Assembly (NCBI RefSeq): GCF_015277675.1
Contig: NZ_JADHEC010000015.1
Location: forward strand, 1-64,000
Direction: 5' to 3'
DNA: 64,000 nucleotides
From: Flavobacterium soyangense
Lineage (GTDB): Bacteria; Bacteroidota; Bacteroidia; Flavobacteriales; Flavobacteriaceae
In this document: in pieces, positions 1 to 7,508 of the stretch
Position numbering within the stretch: position 1 is the stretch's first letter
How the letters are laid out: the number at the start of each line of letters is the position of its first letter
The notes under the pieces: generated by a model
Databases searched by the model: none
What the model saw: the letters and a program-made list of their open reading frames with translations, nothing else
Told to the model about the DNA's origin: nothing
Program-made: the position numbers and the translations under genes

Positions 1-36
1 TGAAATTCTCTCTAATTTTTTTACGATAACTGCATA

Positions 37-71
37 GTGTTAACGGCAGGTACTCCGGTTCCGTTCAACAC
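37..71. repeat. hairpin (imperfect inverted repeat)
   Basis: Bases 37-46 (GTGTTAACGG) pair with 61-71 (CCGTTCAACAC) with one bulged base. It is the first of three hairpins at the left edge of the window. It overlaps the outer arm of the attC-like site at 63-120, so the two structures may be alternatives. No function can be assigned. Confidence 0.4.
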
Positions 72-120
72 GGGGTTCATTGTTCGGCTTGCAGCCGCAA
101 CGAACCCCTAGCTGTTAGCA
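63..120. other. attC-like recombination site (left)
   Basis: This 58-base stretch has the layout of an integron attC site. It starts with GTTCAAC, which fits the R'' consensus RYYYAAC. A hairpin follows with outer arms GGGGTTC (72-78) and GAACCCC (102-108) and an imperfect inner stem (82-89 with 93-101). It ends with GTTAGCA, near the R' consensus GTTRRRY. The length is normal for attC. The R' box departs from the consensus, and no integron integrase gene is visible in the window. It could be an unrelated hairpin. Confidence 0.35.
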
Positions 121-168
121 GATGTGGTTTAAAAACCTCGATTGTATAGGTCAAATCTAATATTTATT

Positions 169-396
169 ATGGATAAAAGAGCATTAGAATGTTACGCAAT
201 GATTGGGAGTAGAGAGCCAATTATAGAATGGTTAAAAAGTGAAGGTGTGAAAACTAAAAAAGAGGCTTATTTAAAACTAAAGCCCATAAAAGGAGGTATC
301 GCTATGGGAACATTTTTATCAGGCGCAGGTAATTCACGAACATTTGATAGTTCAAATTCTTTTTTCGATAGAATTATTTCCACTTTTGAAGATTAA
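169..396 (+). CDS. hypothetical small protein in a cassette-like unit
   Basis: This 75-residue protein belongs to no family I recognise. The ATG at 169 is preferred over an in-frame TTG at 142. The protein is basic in its first half (a run KKEAYLKLKPIK near residue 31) and richer in Gly, Ser and Asn in the second half, with no membrane segment or signal peptide. It stands alone between two attC-like structures. Its flanks, 114-128 and 432-446, are 14/15 complementary to each other. A short orphan ORF starting soon after one recombination box and ending just before the next is the usual form of an integron gene cassette. It could also be a non-coding cassette with a fortuitous ORF. Confidence 0.45.
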   Translation: MDKRALECYAMIGSREPIIEWLKSEGVKTKKEAYLKLKPIKGGIAMGTFLSGAGNSRTFDSSNSFFDRIISTFED

Positions 397-404
397 AATT
401 AATT

Positions 405-442
405 GCGGATATGGTGTTTAGGTCACTACGTACCATATCTGC
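405..442. repeat. inverted repeat after the small ORF
   Basis: GCGGATATGGT (405-415) pairs with ACCATATCTGC (432-442) with one mismatch around a 16-base loop. The same 11-base word, with two changes, also stands at 118-128 before the ORF. The motif therefore occurs three times around this unit. No T-tract follows, so a terminator is less likely than a recombination or structural role. Confidence 0.5.
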
Positions 443-501
443 TAACTATCTTATAGGCGCATAAAATTACCTTTTTTATTCCATTTGGGTATGTTATGCG
501 C
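440..501. other. attC-like site or terminator hairpin (right)
   Basis: The stretch begins TGCTAAC (440-446), the exact reverse complement of GTTAGCA at 114-120. That is the relation expected between the two ends of one integron cassette. It ends near GTTATGC (493-499), another R'-like word. Inside, GCGCATAA (456-463) pairs with TTATGCGC (494-501), and a run of T follows, so part of it could instead be a rho-independent terminator. A true attC would need folding and comparison with relatives. Confidence 0.3.
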
Positions 502-666
502 AAGTTTTTTTCTTTTTTTATGCGTATAATTTTTAATTTATACTCTACAAATTTAAATAAAAATCTTACATATCAAAAGGATTTATTATGTTTTTTAAAG
601 AAGTACTGCTTACGAGGATATATATCATTGTTTTTTTTTGTTATTATGAAAATAAAACGTAATAAT

Positions 667-745
667 TAGCCCCGATAGTAGTGGAAATCCTTTGTGGCCG
701 GTGTTCGGCCATAAAGATTGCAGCGGATAGCGGGAGCAGAGCTCC
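667..745. repeat. flavobacterial interspersed repeat with stem-loop
   Basis: The element begins TAGCCCCGATAG and ends near GCGGATAGCGGGAGC. Its centre is a strong stem: 687-700 pairs with 706-718 around the loop GTGTT with few mismatches. From memory this matches a REP-like unit scattered between genes in many Flavobacterium genomes. Only one copy is seen in this window. Its function is unknown; a 3'-end or terminator role is often supposed. Confidence 0.6.
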
Positions 746-803
746 AAAAAAAACCAAAAATGTCTTGCTCCTAAGAATCAATCCATTATCTCCTCGTAAA
801 TAT

Positions 804-834
804 TTTGCAGATAAATAAAAAAGAATTACTTTTG
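804..834 (+). promoter_or_regulatory. rpsA promoter (Bacteroidota type)
   Basis: TTTG at 804-807 is followed after 19 bases by TACTTTTG at 827-834, a full match to the -33 TTTG and -7 TAnnTTTG elements of the Bacteroidota primary sigma factor. Transcription would start near 840 and leave an untranslated leader of about 115 bases before rpsA, long enough for autogenous control by S1. Confidence 0.75.
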
Positions 835-953
835 CAGTCCTTTTGGTGAATAAGAGTTTCCTTTAGGAATAAACTAATTATACAAACAACTTCTGTTGTT
901 TTCTAGCACGTTATGAAACTCGAGAAAATACAGAATACAAATTTTTAATCAGC

Positions 954-2735
954 ATGTCTGAACAATTAAAATCACAAGAAGAGTTTTTAGCAAATTTTAA
1001 CTGGCACAACTTTGAAGAAGGTATTGATGCAGTAGATGAGAAAAACTTACAAGAATTCGAAGAACTAGTTTCAAAAACTTTCATCGCTACAGATCAAGAA
1101 GAAGTAGTTGAAGGTGTAGTTGTTAGAATTACAGATAGAGACGTTATCGTTGATATCAACGCAAAATCGGAAGGTGTTATTTCATTAAACGAATTCCGTT
1201 ACAATCCAGCTTTAAAAGTAGGTGACAAAGTAGAAGTATTGATTGACATCCGTGAGGATAAAACAGGTCAATTAGTATTATCTCACAGAAAAGCACGTAC
1301 TATCAAATCATGGGATAGAGTTATTTCGGCTAACGAAACAGGTGAAATCGTTAATGGTTTTGTAAAATGCAGAACTAAAGGTGGTATGATCGTTGACGTT
1401 TTCGGAATCGAAGCTTTCTTACCAGGTTCTCAAATTGATGTTAAACCAATTAGAGATTACGATGTATATGTAAACAAAATGATGGAATTCAAAGTGGTAA
1501 AAATCAACCACGAATTCAAAAACGTTGTTGTTTCTCACAAAGCGCTTATTGAAGCGGATATTGAAGTACAGAAAAAAGAAATCATCGGAAAATTACAAAA
1601 AGGTCAAGTATTAGAAGGTGTTGTTAAAAACATTACTTCTTACGGTGTCTTTATTGATTTAGGTGGTGTTGATGGATTAATCCACATTACTGACCTTTCT
1701 TGGTCTAGAATCAATCACCCATCTGAAGTTCTTGAATTAGATCAAGTTCTTAACGTGGTAATCCTTGATTTTGATGATGAGAAAACAAGAATCCAATTAG
1801 GATTGAAACAATTGAACGCTCACCCTTGGGATGCTTTAGATGCTAACTTAAAAATTGGTGATAAAGTAAAAGGTAAAGTAGTTGTAATCGCTGATTACGG
1901 TGCATTTATCGAAGTTGCTGAAGGTGTTGAAGGTTTGATCCACGTTTCTGAAATGTCATGGTCTACTCATTTACGTTCTGCTCAAGATTTCGTAAAAGTA
2001 GGTGATGTTGTTGAAGCTCAAATCTTAACTTTAGATAGAGATGACCGTAAAATGTCATTAGGTATCAAACAATTGTCGCAAGATCCTTGGACTGATATCA
2101 CTGCTAAATACCCAGTAGGTTCTAAACATACAGGTATTGTTAGAAACTTTACAAACTTTGGAATTTTCGTTGAACTTGAAGAAGGTATCGACGGATTGAT
2201 TTATATCTCTGACCTTTCTTGGACTAAGAAAATAAAACACCCATCTGAATTTGTAAATGTTGGTGAAAAACTGGACGTAGTTGTATTAGAATTAGATGTT
2301 GACGGACGTAAATTATCTTTAGGTCATAAACAAACTACTGCTAATCCTTGGGATCAATATGAAGATTCATTTGCAGTGGGAACTATCCACACAGGTGAAA
2401 TTTCTGAAATCGTTGACAAAGGAGCTACTGTAGAATTTGGTGATGACATCGTTGCTTTCATTCCTACACGTCACCTTGAAAAAGAAGACGGTAAGAAATT
2501 GAAAAAAGGAGAAACTGCTGAATTCAAAGTAATCGAATTTAACAAAGAATTTAAAAGAGTTGTTGCTTCTCACACAGCTATCTTCCGTGAAGAAGAAGAG
2601 AAAAATGTGAAAGCAGTTACTGAAAATACTTCATCTAATTCATCTACAAATGCACCTGCTGCAACTTTAGGTGATGCAAATGATATTCTTGCTGGTCTTA
2701 AAGCCAAAATGGAAAAAAACGAAAAAAAGAAATAA
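954..2735 (+). CDS. rpsA: 30S ribosomal protein S1
   Basis: This is the 593-residue S1 protein, which binds mRNA single strands and helps the 30S subunit load transcripts. Six S1/OB-fold repeats run from about residue 50 to 545. The clearest are repeats 3-5, each with the pattern YG(A/V)FI followed by GLIH(I/V)S, starting near residues 220, 303 and 388. Repeats 1, 2 and 6 are more divergent, as usual. The tail is charged and rich in Asn, Ser and Lys. The length is normal for Bacteroidota. The ATG at 954 follows the mapped promoter and leader, and a hairpin terminator ends the gene, so it appears monocistronic. In species without Shine-Dalgarno use, S1 is expected to matter for initiation on AU-rich leaders (inference). 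Confidence 0.97.
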   Translation: MSEQLKSQEEFLANFNWHNFEEGIDAVDEKNLQEFEELVSKTFIATDQEEVVEGVVVRITDRDVIVDINAKSEGVISLNEFRYNPALKVGDKVEVLIDIREDKTGQLVLSHRKARTIKSWDRVISANETGEIVNGFVKCRTKGGMIVDVFGIEAFLPGSQIDVKPIRDYDVYVNKMMEFKVVKINHEFKNVVVSHKALIEADIEVQKKEIIGKLQKGQVLEGVVKNITSYGVFIDLGGVDGLIHITDLSWSRINHPSEVLELDQVLNVVILDFDDEKTRIQLGLKQLNAHPWDALDANLKIGDKVKGKVVVIADYGAFIEVAEGVEGLIHVSEMSWSTHLRSAQDFVKVGDVVEAQILTLDRDDRKMSLGIKQLSQDPWTDITAKYPVGSKHTGIVRNFTNFGIFVELEEGIDGLIYISDLSWTKKIKHPSEFVNVGEKLDVVVLELDVDGRKLSLGHKQTTANPWDQYEDSFAVGTIHTGEISEIVDKGATVEFGDDIVAFIPTRHLEKEDGKKLKKGETAEFKVIEFNKEFKRVVASHTAIFREEEEKNVKAVTENTSSNSSTNAPAATLGDANDILAGLKAKMEKNEKKK

Positions 2736-2764
2736 TCTGATTTCTTGATTTTGAATATAGAAAG

Positions 2765-2789
2765 TCCCGAGCAATCGGGATTTTTTTTT
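2765..2789 (+). terminator. rho-independent terminator of rpsA
   Basis: TCCCGA (2765-2770), loop GCAA, TCGGGA (2775-2780), then nine T. It lies 30 bases after the rpsA stop. Confidence 0.85.
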
Positions 2790-2907
2790 GGTGTAAACAC
2801 TTGATTTTTATTGCTTAATGAAAATAAATATTTTATTTCTGTTTTTTTTAAATCCAAAAGGAATCTAATCCCGTAAATGATATTAATTAACTTTAATAAA
2901 TAGATTT

Positions 2908-3465
2908 ATGAAAACTAGAAAATTTTTATCAGTTGCATTTTTTGCATTAGTATTTGGAACGACAGCCTCGTTTGGACAGAAATCAGTTGTTGTAGGTGGA
3001 GCGGAAATGTTTCCAACAAAAAACATTATTGAAAATGCGGTCAACTCAAAAGATCACACCACATTAGTTGCAGCTGTCAAAGCAGGAAGCTTAGTCGAAA
3101 CCTTGCAAGGAAAAGGACCATTTACCGTTTTTGCTCCAACGAATGCAGCTTTCGACAAATTACCAATGGGTACAGTGGAGACTTTGCTAAAACCAGAAAA
3201 CAAAAAAATGTTGCAGACAATTTTAACCTATCATGTAGTAGCTGGTAGAATGAGTGTTGCTGATATTAACAAAGCCATAAAAATGGGTAATGGAAAAGCA
3301 ACAATAAAAACGGTTAGTGGTGGTACATTAACAGCTTGGAAGAAAGGCAAAAAAATGTATATCACTGATGAAAAAGGAGGAATGGCTGAAATCACTATTG
3401 CCGATGTGAATCAATCGAATGGAGTAATTCACGTTGTGAATGCAGTACTTTTGCCAAAAGCATAA
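2908..3465 (+). CDS. secreted fasciclin (FAS1) domain protein
   Basis: This 185-residue exported protein has one FAS1 domain. Residues 1-23 form a Sec signal peptide (Lys-Arg start, hydrophobic core, cleavage near SFG-QK). The FAS1 fold covers about residues 35-183, with the H1 motif FTVFAPTNAAFDKLP near residue 72 and the H2-type region ILTYHVVAG near 110; it ends in NGVIHVVNAVLLP. FAS1 domains mediate adhesion or ligand binding, and the bacterial single-domain forms are periplasmic or cell-surface proteins of uncertain role. The gene stands alone between two terminators, so it is probably transcribed by itself. Confidence 0.92.
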   Translation: MKTRKFLSVAFFALVFGTTASFGQKSVVVGGAEMFPTKNIIENAVNSKDHTTLVAAVKAGSLVETLQGKGPFTVFAPTNAAFDKLPMGTVETLLKPENKKMLQTILTYHVVAGRMSVADINKAIKMGNGKATIKTVSGGTLTAWKKGKKMYITDEKGGMAEITIADVNQSNGVIHVVNAVLLPKA

Positions 3466-3488
3466 ACAAAATTCTTTTTATAAAAAAG

Positions 3489-3523
3489 ACTCCCAATTCT
3501 ATTTTAGAATTGGGAGTTTTTTA
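3489..3523. terminator. bidirectional terminator, fasciclin gene / pheT
   Basis: A perfect 12-bp stem ACTCCCAATTCT (3489-3500) pairs with 3506-3517 around ATTTT. T-rich sequence follows on the plus strand, and A-rich sequence precedes it. It therefore serves both the fasciclin gene and the convergent pheT, which ends at 3563. Confidence 0.85.
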
Positions 3524-3562
3524 TTTTTTCAAACTTAAATGAACTTCTATACTTTCAATAAG

Positions 3563-5983
3563 TTACCTCAAACTGGCACCCAATTCCGTTTCAAAATTCT
3601 TTTGCAACTTGCCCATAATTTTGTCAATTTGAACATCGGTTAGTGTTTTTGTGTTGTCCTGAATGGTAAAACTCACTGCATACGATTTTTTGCCTTCCGG
3701 AAGATTCTTGCCTTGGTAAACATCAAATAAATTGATGTCTTTTAACAATGATTTTTCGGTTTGTCGGGCTAGATTGTATATTGCATCGAAAGAAACACTG
3801 TCGTCCAATAACAAAGACAAATCTCTGCGAACTTCTGGATATTTAGGAATTTCGGTGAATTTTATTTTATTGGAAAGTAATTTCAAAAGCAAAGCCCAAT
3901 TAAAATCGGCAAACAAAACTTCTTGCTTAATATCAAAATGTTTTAAAACTGATTTTTTCACAACGCCATATTCTACAATGATATCATTTCCGAAGCCTAT
4001 TGCAATTCCTTCTGAAAATATATCCGAAGCTATTGGAAGATTTTGTATTTTTTGGATTCCTAGTCTCGAAATAACTCCGTTTACATACCCTTTGAATAAA
4101 AAGAAATCTGAAGGTTTTTGTGTATTTGTCCAGCTTTCTTGATTTCTGTTTCCAGTAATAAACATCGTTAAATGTTTATTTTCTTCATAACCGGAATGAA
4201 GTTTATGGTAGGTTTTCCCAAATTCAAAAAATTTCAAATCTGCATTTCTACGATTGATGTTATACGATATTGCTTCTAATCCTGAGAATAATAAGGATTG
4301 TCGCATTGCTGACAAATCATTACTCAATGGGTTTAATATCATTACATTACACTCTTCTTTTAAATTTTCGGTTAATTGAACATAAGAAGGAGTGGTCAAG
4401 GAATTTGCCATAATTTCATTGAATCCTTGAGAATTCAATTGGTTTGCAATGATATTTTGAACCTTATAATCTTCGGTTCTTGGAGCATTAGAAACTGTGG
4501 CGTTTAATTTTTCTGAAAATTTGATATTGTTGTAGCCATAAACTCGAAGGATTTCTTCTATAACATCAATTTCTCTTTGAACATCAACACGGTAAGCCGG
4601 AATTATCAAGCCTAATCCAGCATCAGAAACGCTATTCACTTTGATTTCCAATGAAGCTAATATGTTTTTTATAATTTCTTTTGATAATTCTTGGCCAATA
4701 ATTTTCTTTACATTATTGAAATTTAAAACCACAGGAAAATCTTCAATTTTCTTTGGATAAACATCAACAATATCCGAAGTTATTTCACCACCGGCAACTT
4801 CTTGTATTAATAAAGCAGCTCGCTTCAATGCGTAAGCTGTTATGCTTGGGTCTATTCCTCTTTCAAATCGAAACGAAGCATCCGTGTTTAATTGATGTCT
4901 TTTGGCACTTTTCCGAATACTTACAGGATTAAAATATGCACTTTCAAGAAAAATAGCAGTTGTATTTTCTGAAACACCTGAACTTTTTCCGCCAAAAACT
5001 CCCGCAATACATAAAGGTCCATTCTCGTCACAAATCATTAAGTCTTCTTCGTGCAAAGTTCTTTCTACATCATCGAGCGTAGTGAATTTTGTTCCCGAAG
5101 GAAGTGTTTTTACAATTATCTTTCCACTTATTTTTGAAGCATCAAAAGCGTGAAGTGGTTGTCCTAATTCGTGCAATACGTAATTAGTGACATCTACAAT
5201 ATTGTTTTTTGGATTAATTCCAATGGCTTTCAATCTGTTTTGTAACCAGCTAGGAGAAGGTTTGATAGTAATTCCAGAAATGGTAACCCCGCAATATCTT
5301 GGAACTAAGAGTGTTTCCTCGACTTTTACATCAATCTTTAAGGTTCTTTTATCCACTCTAAAATTACTCACAGATGGAGTAATAAATTCCACATTAACAC
5401 CAGTTTGAGATAAACCAGCCCTTAAATCACGTGCAGTTCCAAGATGACTCATTGCATCAGCTCGATTAGGAGTTAGTCCAATTTCGAAAACTTCGTCATT
5501 TTCAATTTTAAAAACACTTGCGGCTGTTGTTCCTGCTTTTATAGCATTATCAAGTATCATGATGCCATCGTGACTTTCCCCAAGACCTAATTCATCTTCG
5601 GCACAAATCATTCCGTGGCTTTCCTGACCGCGAATTTTTCCTTTTTTAATTTGAAAAGAAACACCTTCTTTATCATATAAAGTGGTTCCAATTGTGGCAA
5701 CAGGCACTTTTTGACCGGCAGCAACATTGGCAGCGCCACAAACAATCTGTACAGGAATACCATCGCCTAAATCTACTGTTGTAACTTTCAAACGGTCGGC
5801 ATCAGGATGTTGAACACAAGTAAGAACGTGACCTACAACAATACCTTCTAATCCACCTTTAACGGATTGGTATTTTTCTACCATTTCTACTTCGAGACCT
5901 AAATCTGTTAGTAAAGCAGCTGTTTCTTCGGATTTCCAGTCTATTTTTATGAATTGTTTTAACCAGTTGTAAGATATTTTCAT
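3563..5983 (-). CDS. pheT: phenylalanine--tRNA ligase beta subunit
   Basis: This is the 806-residue beta chain of the alpha2-beta2 phenylalanyl-tRNA synthetase. The domain order is standard. An N-terminal tRNA-binding EMAP-like fold covers about residues 40-150, including HPDADRL. The B3/B4 editing domain follows (about 210-385), then B5 (about 405-475), the synthetase-like core (about 490-690) and a C-terminal FDX-ACB anticodon-binding domain from about 710, starting at KYPEVRRDL. The length is typical for Bacteroidota. The alpha subunit gene pheS is not in the window. The gene is convergent with the fasciclin gene and shares its bidirectional terminator. Confidence 0.97.
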   Translation of the reverse strand: MKISYNWLKQFIKIDWKSEETAALLTDLGLEVEMVEKYQSVKGGLEGIVVGHVLTCVQHPDADRLKVTTVDLGDGIPVQIVCGAANVAAGQKVPVATIGTTLYDKEGVSFQIKKGKIRGQESHGMICAEDELGLGESHDGIMILDNAIKAGTTAASVFKIENDEVFEIGLTPNRADAMSHLGTARDLRAGLSQTGVNVEFITPSVSNFRVDKRTLKIDVKVEETLLVPRYCGVTISGITIKPSPSWLQNRLKAIGINPKNNIVDVTNYVLHELGQPLHAFDASKISGKIIVKTLPSGTKFTTLDDVERTLHEEDLMICDENGPLCIAGVFGGKSSGVSENTTAIFLESAYFNPVSIRKSAKRHQLNTDASFRFERGIDPSITAYALKRAALLIQEVAGGEITSDIVDVYPKKIEDFPVVLNFNNVKKIIGQELSKEIIKNILASLEIKVNSVSDAGLGLIIPAYRVDVQREIDVIEEILRVYGYNNIKFSEKLNATVSNAPRTEDYKVQNIIANQLNSQGFNEIMANSLTTPSYVQLTENLKEECNVMILNPLSNDLSAMRQSLLFSGLEAISYNINRRNADLKFFEFGKTYHKLHSGYEENKHLTMFITGNRNQESWTNTQKPSDFFLFKGYVNGVISRLGIQKIQNLPIASDIFSEGIAIGFGNDIIVEYGVVKKSVLKHFDIKQEVLFADFNWALLLKLLSNKIKFTEIPKYPEVRRDLSLLLDDSVSFDAIYNLARQTEKSLLKDINLFDVYQGKNLPEGKKSYAVSFTIQDNTKTLTDVQIDKIMGKLQKNFETELGASLR

Positions 5984-6110
5984 TGTATTTATAGTAAATT
6001 TTCAAAGATGCAAATATAATCAATGTTTCTCGAGCTTCAAAGTTAGAAAGGAACAATCTTGAAAGTCTTTTGGGGATTATTTAATCCATTTTTATCAAAA
6101 AAAAAGGTTT

Positions 6111-7424
6111 TTAGAAAGTTAAATTTCCTGCTAGTTCTTTTAATAAAATCTCGGTTAATTTAGCTTGGAATTGGGCTTTACTGTAGTTCACTTTGGCATT
6201 GACATAATTCAATTGCGCCGTTCTGAATTCCAATGTAGTTATGGTTCCGATACGGAATTTATCTACCGTAATTCCCATGTTCTGCTTGGCAATAGCTTCG
6301 TTTTCGTATTCTAAATTAATCAATTCTAAATTGGTTAAATACGTTTGATAGAAGGCTGTTATTTGTGAATTCAATTTTTGGTTTTGTTGATCAATTGCCA
6401 ATTTTGCATTGTCAATTTCTATTTTTGCAATTTTTTCGTTACGGTTTTGTGCAAATCCATCAAACAAATTTAATGATGCGCGAAAGCCGTAATTAAGCCC
6501 TTGCCCTGACGATTGTGTCGTAAAACCAAGTCCTGATTTATTTTCTGAGAAGACATAACCTGAAGTCAAATTTAATGTTGGGTATCTCTCACCTTTTATT
6601 TGTTTCAATTGCAATTCAGAAATTCTTTGATTAATAATTTGGGTTTCTAATTCTGGATTTTGTTTTTCAGCCAATGCTGTTAATTCCGGAAGTAATAAAC
6701 TTTTATCCACCTCGATTACATCCACCACTTTGAAGTCGATTTTTGCATCCCGAGCCATCACCTGATTCAAAATGATTTTCGTGTTGGCGTACAATTCTTT
6801 TTGTCTTAATAAATTTGTTTTGTCAGTATTAAGGTCAACTTGCGCATTCAAAACTTCTAATTTAGAAGCTTTGCCAATCGTAAAACGATTTTTTGCTAAA
6901 GTTAAACGTTGATTTGAAATCTCGATGGTTGTATCTAACGCTGCCAATTGTTGTTGTTGGTTAACTAATTCAAAATAAACTGCATTTAAGTTGCTAATTT
7001 TCGTTATGATGGTCAGCTTTAATTGGGTTTCACCAAGTTTTTGCAATTCTTTTAGTTGATCTAATTTTGCAAACATTTTAAAACCATTAAAAACGGTCCA
7101 ATCTAGACCCGCTCCATAATTTAAATTACTGTTCTTGGCATTATTAAGTGAATTTACTGTTCCGTCTGCACGTGTTTGCGAAAGGTTTTGAATACCATTA
7201 TTGTCCACTACAGTCGCGGTAACTTTCGGTAACATTCCAGCATTTCCGGTGGTTACATTGGCTTTATCAATATTTAAATTGTTTGATGCTATTTTGATTT
7301 CATAATTATTTTCCAATGTTATTTTTACGGCATCTTCGATGGTTAGGACTTCTTGAGCATTCATTTTTAGAATGCAAAAGAAGAATAAAACTACACTTTG
7401 AAGTAGGATTTTAAGATTTTTCAT
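6111..7424 (-). CDS. TolC-family outer membrane efflux protein
   Basis: This 437-residue protein is the outer membrane channel of the RND tripartite pump. It has a signal peptide (residues 1-23, ending near NAQE) and two outer membrane efflux protein repeats rich in Gln, Asn and Leu heptads. These form the alpha-helical tunnel, with beta-barrel strands around residues 80-110 and 285-320 (GFRASLNLFDGF). The length is normal for TolC-like proteins. It is the last gene of a three-gene minus-strand operon after the adaptor (10703) and the pump (7509), with 84 bases between it and the pump gene. The substrate cannot be read from the sequence. Confidence 0.93.
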   Translation of the reverse strand: MKNLKILLQSVVLFFFCILKMNAQEVLTIEDAVKITLENNYEIKIASNNLNIDKANVTTGNAGMLPKVTATVVDNNGIQNLSQTRADGTVNSLNNAKNSNLNYGAGLDWTVFNGFKMFAKLDQLKELQKLGETQLKLTIITKISNLNAVYFELVNQQQQLAALDTTIEISNQRLTLAKNRFTIGKASKLEVLNAQVDLNTDKTNLLRQKELYANTKIILNQVMARDAKIDFKVVDVIEVDKSLLLPELTALAEKQNPELETQIINQRISELQLKQIKGERYPTLNLTSGYVFSENKSGLGFTTQSSGQGLNYGFRASLNLFDGFAQNRNEKIAKIEIDNAKLAIDQQNQKLNSQITAFYQTYLTNLELINLEYENEAIAKQNMGITVDKFRIGTITTLEFRTAQLNYVNAKVNYSKAQFQAKLTEILLKELAGNLTF

Positions 7425-7508
7425 AATTATTTACTTTCTTTTTCTTCAGGTTAAATTATTTATTTGCCTAAGGACTTCAGGAACCAGTTTTTTATTAATT
7501 GGAAAAAA

